Part shown: piece by piece, positions 60,306 to 64,000 of the stretch
Layout of the letters: the number at the start of each line of letters is the position of its first letter
Position numbering within the stretch: the first letter of the stretch is position 1
Assembly (NCBI RefSeq): GCF_027244095.1
Contig: NC_069662.1
Location: 87,764,294 to 87,828,293 of the forward strand
Source: Hemicordylus capensis
Lineage: Eukaryota; Chordata; Lepidosauria; Squamata; Cordylidae
Reading direction: 5' to 3'
DNA: 64,000 nt
The notes under the pieces: generated by a model
The model's database searches: none
Told to the model about the DNA's origin: nothing
The model's input: only the letters and a program-made list of their open reading frames with translations
Program-made: the position numbers and the translations under genes

Positions 60306-60726
60306 TCATTCACACAAGATTTCTGTGTTTTTAACAGAAGCCTGAACGTCATCTATGGGATGATTATCCTCTGATGAAGTGTCTAAGCTAACTGAAGTGG
60401 TTTCTTCTACAGTATCACTGGATAGCTGCAAGCTAGCTGAGGAAATATTTTCCTCCATGCTATCATCCAAAGGTTCCACAGAGCCATTTTCCTCCATACT
60501 GTTACAAAATGAAGCCTGCCTGCTTGTCTCAGAGAGGCTCTCTTCAGTGCAGTTACTTGCTCCAGCACTTTGCAAGCCATTCCCACTGCTATCAGATACT
60601 TTCGACTGATAGGTCCCTTTGGGTTTTTGTTCAGAGGTTCCTTCTGAGCTCTGCATAGCTTCATCAACTTTTTGTTGGGTCAGTTTCTTGAAAATTGCCC
60701 GCATGAGAACTGGGACAGACATGCAT
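60306..60726 (-). CDS. Probable 3' terminal coding exon of an unrecognised gene
   Basis: On the minus strand an open frame of 139 codons ends in TGA at 60308-60306. It begins at a good acceptor (polypyrimidine tract then ACACAG, CT on the plus strand at 60727-60728); the first base completes a split codon. The encoded tail starts CMSVPVLMRAIFKKLTQQ and then becomes rich in Ser, Glu and Thr with short repeats (SMEEN occurs twice), like an intrinsically disordered C-terminus. Composition is unlike the surrounding repeats and the frame is not transposon-like. I do not recognise the family. The rest of the gene should lie to the right, partly outside the window. It is arranged tail-to-tail with YAE1. 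Possible ATTAAA polyA signals on the minus strand lie near 59481 and 59352. Confidence 0.5.
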
Positions 60727-60879
60727 CTGTGTATGTGAGAGAGAAGCAAACATTAAAATCAAGAAATTAGTTTGCCATTACCACACTTGCTCAAACACAT
60801 GTTAACTACTACATCTGTATCTATGCTTTTGCTCTAGTTGGAATATTAACTAATGCTAGTTGGAATGCTTTGCCCTCTG

Positions 60880-61092
60880 CTAACTGGGCAAAGAGGCACC
60901 TTTTTGCATGCTGATTCTCTTTATTTAGCAGGATGGATAACTAGCCCTATCCACCCACAGCACAGTACCTCCAGTGACTGTTGCTGGGAATCTGCCTTAT
61001 GTTTCTTTTTAGATTGTGACAGGGATCCATCTTATTTATTTCTCTGTGTAAACTGCTTTGGAAGCTTTAGTTTAAAAGCAGTATATAAATAT
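60880..61092 (+). mobile_element. L2-like SINE tail
   Basis: Related to 4912-5148 (GGCACCTTTTTGCATG, CAGCACAGTACCTCCAGTG, TTTTTAGATTGTGACAGGG, GTAAACTGCTTTGGAAGC). Confidence 0.6.
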
Positions 61093-61530
61093 GCTGTTGG
61101 AATTAGCACTAAAATAGTCTTGCAGGTATTCATAGTTGAGGACTGCAGTCTGGACACAAGCAAATGTCAATGGTCTTGGAGGAGCTACAGACTTGTAGAC
61201 AAGGCTTTTGCGGGGGGGGGGGAACAAAGTTTGATACAATGTAAGTATTTGGCTACAAAGAATACAACAGAAGAGGAGTGATGGTAGTGTGGACAATATA
61301 TGACGGAGGCAGGAGTGGCAGTTATACAGACAAAAGGGAGAGAGAGAGAGAAAGCACCGATTTGGAAGAGGAGAGAAGGTTTCATTACCTCAATCTGCTG
61401 ACTCATGTGCAATGCAGAGTCATCCCATGAAACTGCCAAGAAATGTAGGACTGACAAAAGCAAGTACTTTTTTACACAATGTATAATCAACCTATGGCAT
61501 TCTCTGCCACAAGATGTGGAGAGCTGGTCT

Positions 61531-61812
61531 TGTAGCAAGCATGACTTGTCCCCTTAGCTAAGCAGGGTCTGACCTGGTTGCATATGAAAGGGAGACTAGA
61601 AGTGTGAGCACTGCAAGATATTCCCTTCAGGGGATGAAGCCACCCTGGGAAGAGCAGAAGGTTTCAAGTTCCCTCCCTGGCTTCTCCAAGATAGGGCTGA
61701 GAGAGATTCCTGCCTGCAACCTTGGAGGAGCCGCTGCCAGTCTGTGAAGACAATACTGAGCTAGATAGAGCAATGGTCTGACTCAGGATATGGCAGCTTC
61801 CTATGAGCTTAT
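61531..61812 (-). mobile_element. Squamate SINE-like repeat, reverse orientation
   Basis: Reverse complement of the family at 7995-8288, in the single-copy flank, probably intronic to the minus-strand gene. Confidence 0.7.
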
Positions 61813-61815
61813 GTG

Positions 61816-62092
61816 GTGACAGCCAACTGCCTGTATGGCTTTAAGAGGGATTTAGATAAATTCATGGAGGACAGGTCTACCTATGGCTACTAGTCTGAGG
61901 GCTGTAAGTCACATCCAGCCTCAGGAGGCAAGATGTCTAAATACTAATTGCAAGGGAATAGCAGTAGGAAAGAGGGCATGCCCTCAGCTCTTGCCTGTGG
62001 GCTTCCCAGAGGGATCTGGTGGGCCACTGTGTGAAGCAGGATGCTGGACTAGATGGGCCTTGGGCCTGATCCAGTTGGGATGTTCTTATTGC
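61816..62092 (+). mobile_element. Reptilian interspersed repeat, LINE/SINE 3' type
   Basis: Matches from memory a common squamate repeat: GGCATGCCCTCAGCTCTTGC, GGTGGGCCACTGTGTGAAGC, TGGACTAGATGGGCCTTGGG, ending ATGTTCTTAT. Family name not certain. Confidence 0.55.
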
Positions 62093-62551
62093 CAAAGGAG
62101 TGCCTCCCAATTGGGGGGGTGGGGGTGGGGAGAGCTGGGATCCCTCCTCAGGTCTTCCTGGTGGAGAGCAGGGATAAGCAGCAGGGGAGCAGAAGCAGCA
62201 CCCAAGACTCTGCTTCTATATGAGCCCACAGCAATCTAGGGGAATGCCGAGGTTCCCAGGCAGTCAGGCACAAGGGGTTAGCTTGGGGCAAGCCTGCTTT
62301 GGGAGAGACTCAGAGGCTGCTATCTGGAAGTTCCACCCAGGAATCTCTCTGAGTTTTCCACTTAGAGAGTGTTGGAACCTTCAGACAGTCAAAACACAAA
62401 ACTAATCTCATGGAAGCCTGATAGGACAGAACAAGTGTGCCATGCAAGTTGTGCTCAAAGCTAGTGACTTGGTAGCAGTTCTGGATCCTGCAGTCTGGTG
62501 CTCCAACGTGAGATTCGGCTGCCTAGTGATTTCAGCTCAGGAGAAGGAAAT

Positions 62552-62716
62552 CAGGCTCGGACTGGCCCACAGGGAAACAGGGCATATGCCCGGTGCGCTC
62601 CATCCATGGGGTACCCTGTGCCCCGACTCCCACCCTTAATTACTTGTACTGCTCAAAACCTGGCACCCTCCCCACATACATTCCACCACCCTCTCAGTGC
62701 CCCCAGTCTGGCCCTG
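62552..62716 (+). mobile_element. 165-bp MITE, hAT-like
   Basis: Inverted ends CAGGCTCGGACTGGCCC and (reverse) CAGGGCCAGACTGGGGG. Flanks AAGGAAAT and GAAGGGAT are only partly alike, so the target duplication is eroded or absent. Confidence 0.55.
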
Positions 62717-64000
62717 GAAGGGATGAACATAGGTTCAAGTATTCTGGTGGAAGGATCCTCTGGAGTAGTTATTTGGCAACTTGCACTGCCAAATCCCCAC
62801 AACAGCAGCAGGCCTCGCTACTCCCAGAGCTACTCCCAACCATGCTCAGAGTGATCAAACTAAGAACAGAGATATCCAGCAACCTGGGGGTGACTCTTTT
62901 TATAGGGATTTTCTAGGTTCCATCCCATAAAAGGTGGGAAAACCTTTAGGCTCAGTGCTAAAGGTGACCATGGTCTTTTAAGAGGTGTGAACTCTGTGCC
63001 GATTATGATTTATATACCACCCTTCCAAAAATGGCTCAGGGCGGTTACTCCTGATGATGATATTCAGATGACGAACAGGACCTAGGGCTCTATTCTCATT
63101 CTGCATGTGCTGCCTCAATACCATGATGCTACTGAATCAGTATGCTACAAATTTAATTCATGTTCCTGAATTTCCTCTGCATAACAAAGAGATGGATCCT
63201 AATTTACTACTCAATGAACAGAATCCCCTTTCATTCACTGAGAGTTTTGCTTGAATAAATAACTCCTTCCAGAAACCAAAGGGTTTTGGTTCATAGAATG
63301 GCAAATTAGGATCCAATTGTATTGCTCTAGAATAAATCATTAGAAAATCTGTTTTAATATGTTCTGAAAGTGGAAGATGACCAAATTAAGAAAAACCCTC
63401 CAAGCTATGGGGACGTATGCTTTCCAAGATAGTAACATATCTGTAATGCAGACTTTTCCTCTTGCTGAAACTTAAGGATAACAATTGAGTGGCAAGTTCT
63501 CATTTGCTACAACTTTCAGAGAACAGAAAGTTGGCAGCTGTTCCTATAGTGTGTGACTAGTTCTTTCCACTCAGTGTTGTCTCTATGTTCACAGTTAGAT
63601 CTAGATGTTTGAATAGATTACACCTAATCCAGTTGTCTGTTCATATCCTCTGGAAATGCAAGAGTTTGGACTACATTACAGATTTAAACTGGTTTAAGAA
63701 TCATTCCCTTTCCTGACCAAACTGTAGTTGTATTACAGGAGGCACTCCAACAGAATTCTCAGCAACTTACTAACTACACTGCTTAGCAGTCTTCTTTACC
63801 TTTCACAAATTATACTAGTATAAAAGCCGATAGAAGTTTGCCTTGTAGTTATGGCCCCAAGATATTCTAAGCAGGGAATAGAAAGTAGTTACAAAGTTTA
63901 AAGACAATGTGCATTTCCCCCCATTGTTTCTATTAAAATACTGAAGAAAGGTTTCCTCCGATACTTGCGTGGATGCATTCTAGTAGTATTGAAGTGCCAC
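62717..64000. other. No gene recognised; short L2-like tail at 63010-63046 (reverse)
   Basis: The stretch ACCACCCTTCCAAAAATGGCTCAGGGCGGTT is a reversed SINE tail. The rest may be intronic to the minus-strand gene; no exon is evident. Confidence 0.4.

Noticed and set aside
60853-61281. 142-codon plus-strand frame in the right flank
   Set aside because: Runs through an L2-like SINE and a G homopolymer; no conserved features.

Overview
This window looks like nuclear DNA of a squamate reptile (lizard or snake). The reasoning rests on interspersed repeats recognised by eye: Sauria-type SINEs (tRNA-like head with a B box, BovB-like tail), an L1 fragment, L2-like LINE and SINE tails, and several hAT-type MITEs. 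The one recognisable host gene, YAE1, has vertebrate intron-exon structure. I see no bacterial genes, CRISPR array, rRNA, free-standing tRNA gene, or LTR/retroviral element.

About nine tenths of the window (1-58273) is a head-to-tail array of large duplicated units. I define units by the one sharp edge visible, where the array meets single-copy DNA after 58273. On that basis there is a partial unit alpha (1-5528) and full units beta (5529-19715, 14.2 kb), gamma (19716-39539, 19.8 kb) and delta (39540-58273, 18.7 kb). The array continues left out of the window. Gamma and delta each carry YAE1 (three coding exons). Alpha and beta lack it because of a shared 5.7 kb deletion running from 10 bp inside one MITE to the hairpin tip of a second MITE. 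The delta YAE1 has a continuous 225-codon reading frame. The gamma copy has a one-base deletion near the end of exon 2 and is probably a pseudogene.

Each unit, read from its left edge, holds: a hAT-type terminal repeat followed by decayed open frames; unclassified repeat DNA; a squamate SINE; L2-like LINE/SINE pieces; a minus-strand Sauria SINE; a small hAT MITE; a 5'-truncated minus-strand L1; a GC-rich block with a 300-314 codon frame of unknown meaning; a ~1.8 kb AT-richer block ending in a possible polyA signal; and (gamma, delta only) the YAE1 promoter and gene. Delta has two private deletions in its left half.

The last 5.7 kb (58274-64000) is single copy here. It contains one plausible 3' terminal coding exon on the minus strand, of a gene I cannot name, arranged tail-to-tail with YAE1, plus scattered repeats. 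The main biological story is a locally amplified housekeeping gene, whose product is an adaptor for Fe-S cluster delivery to ABCE1, being lost and broken in some units through transposon-hairpin rearrangements.
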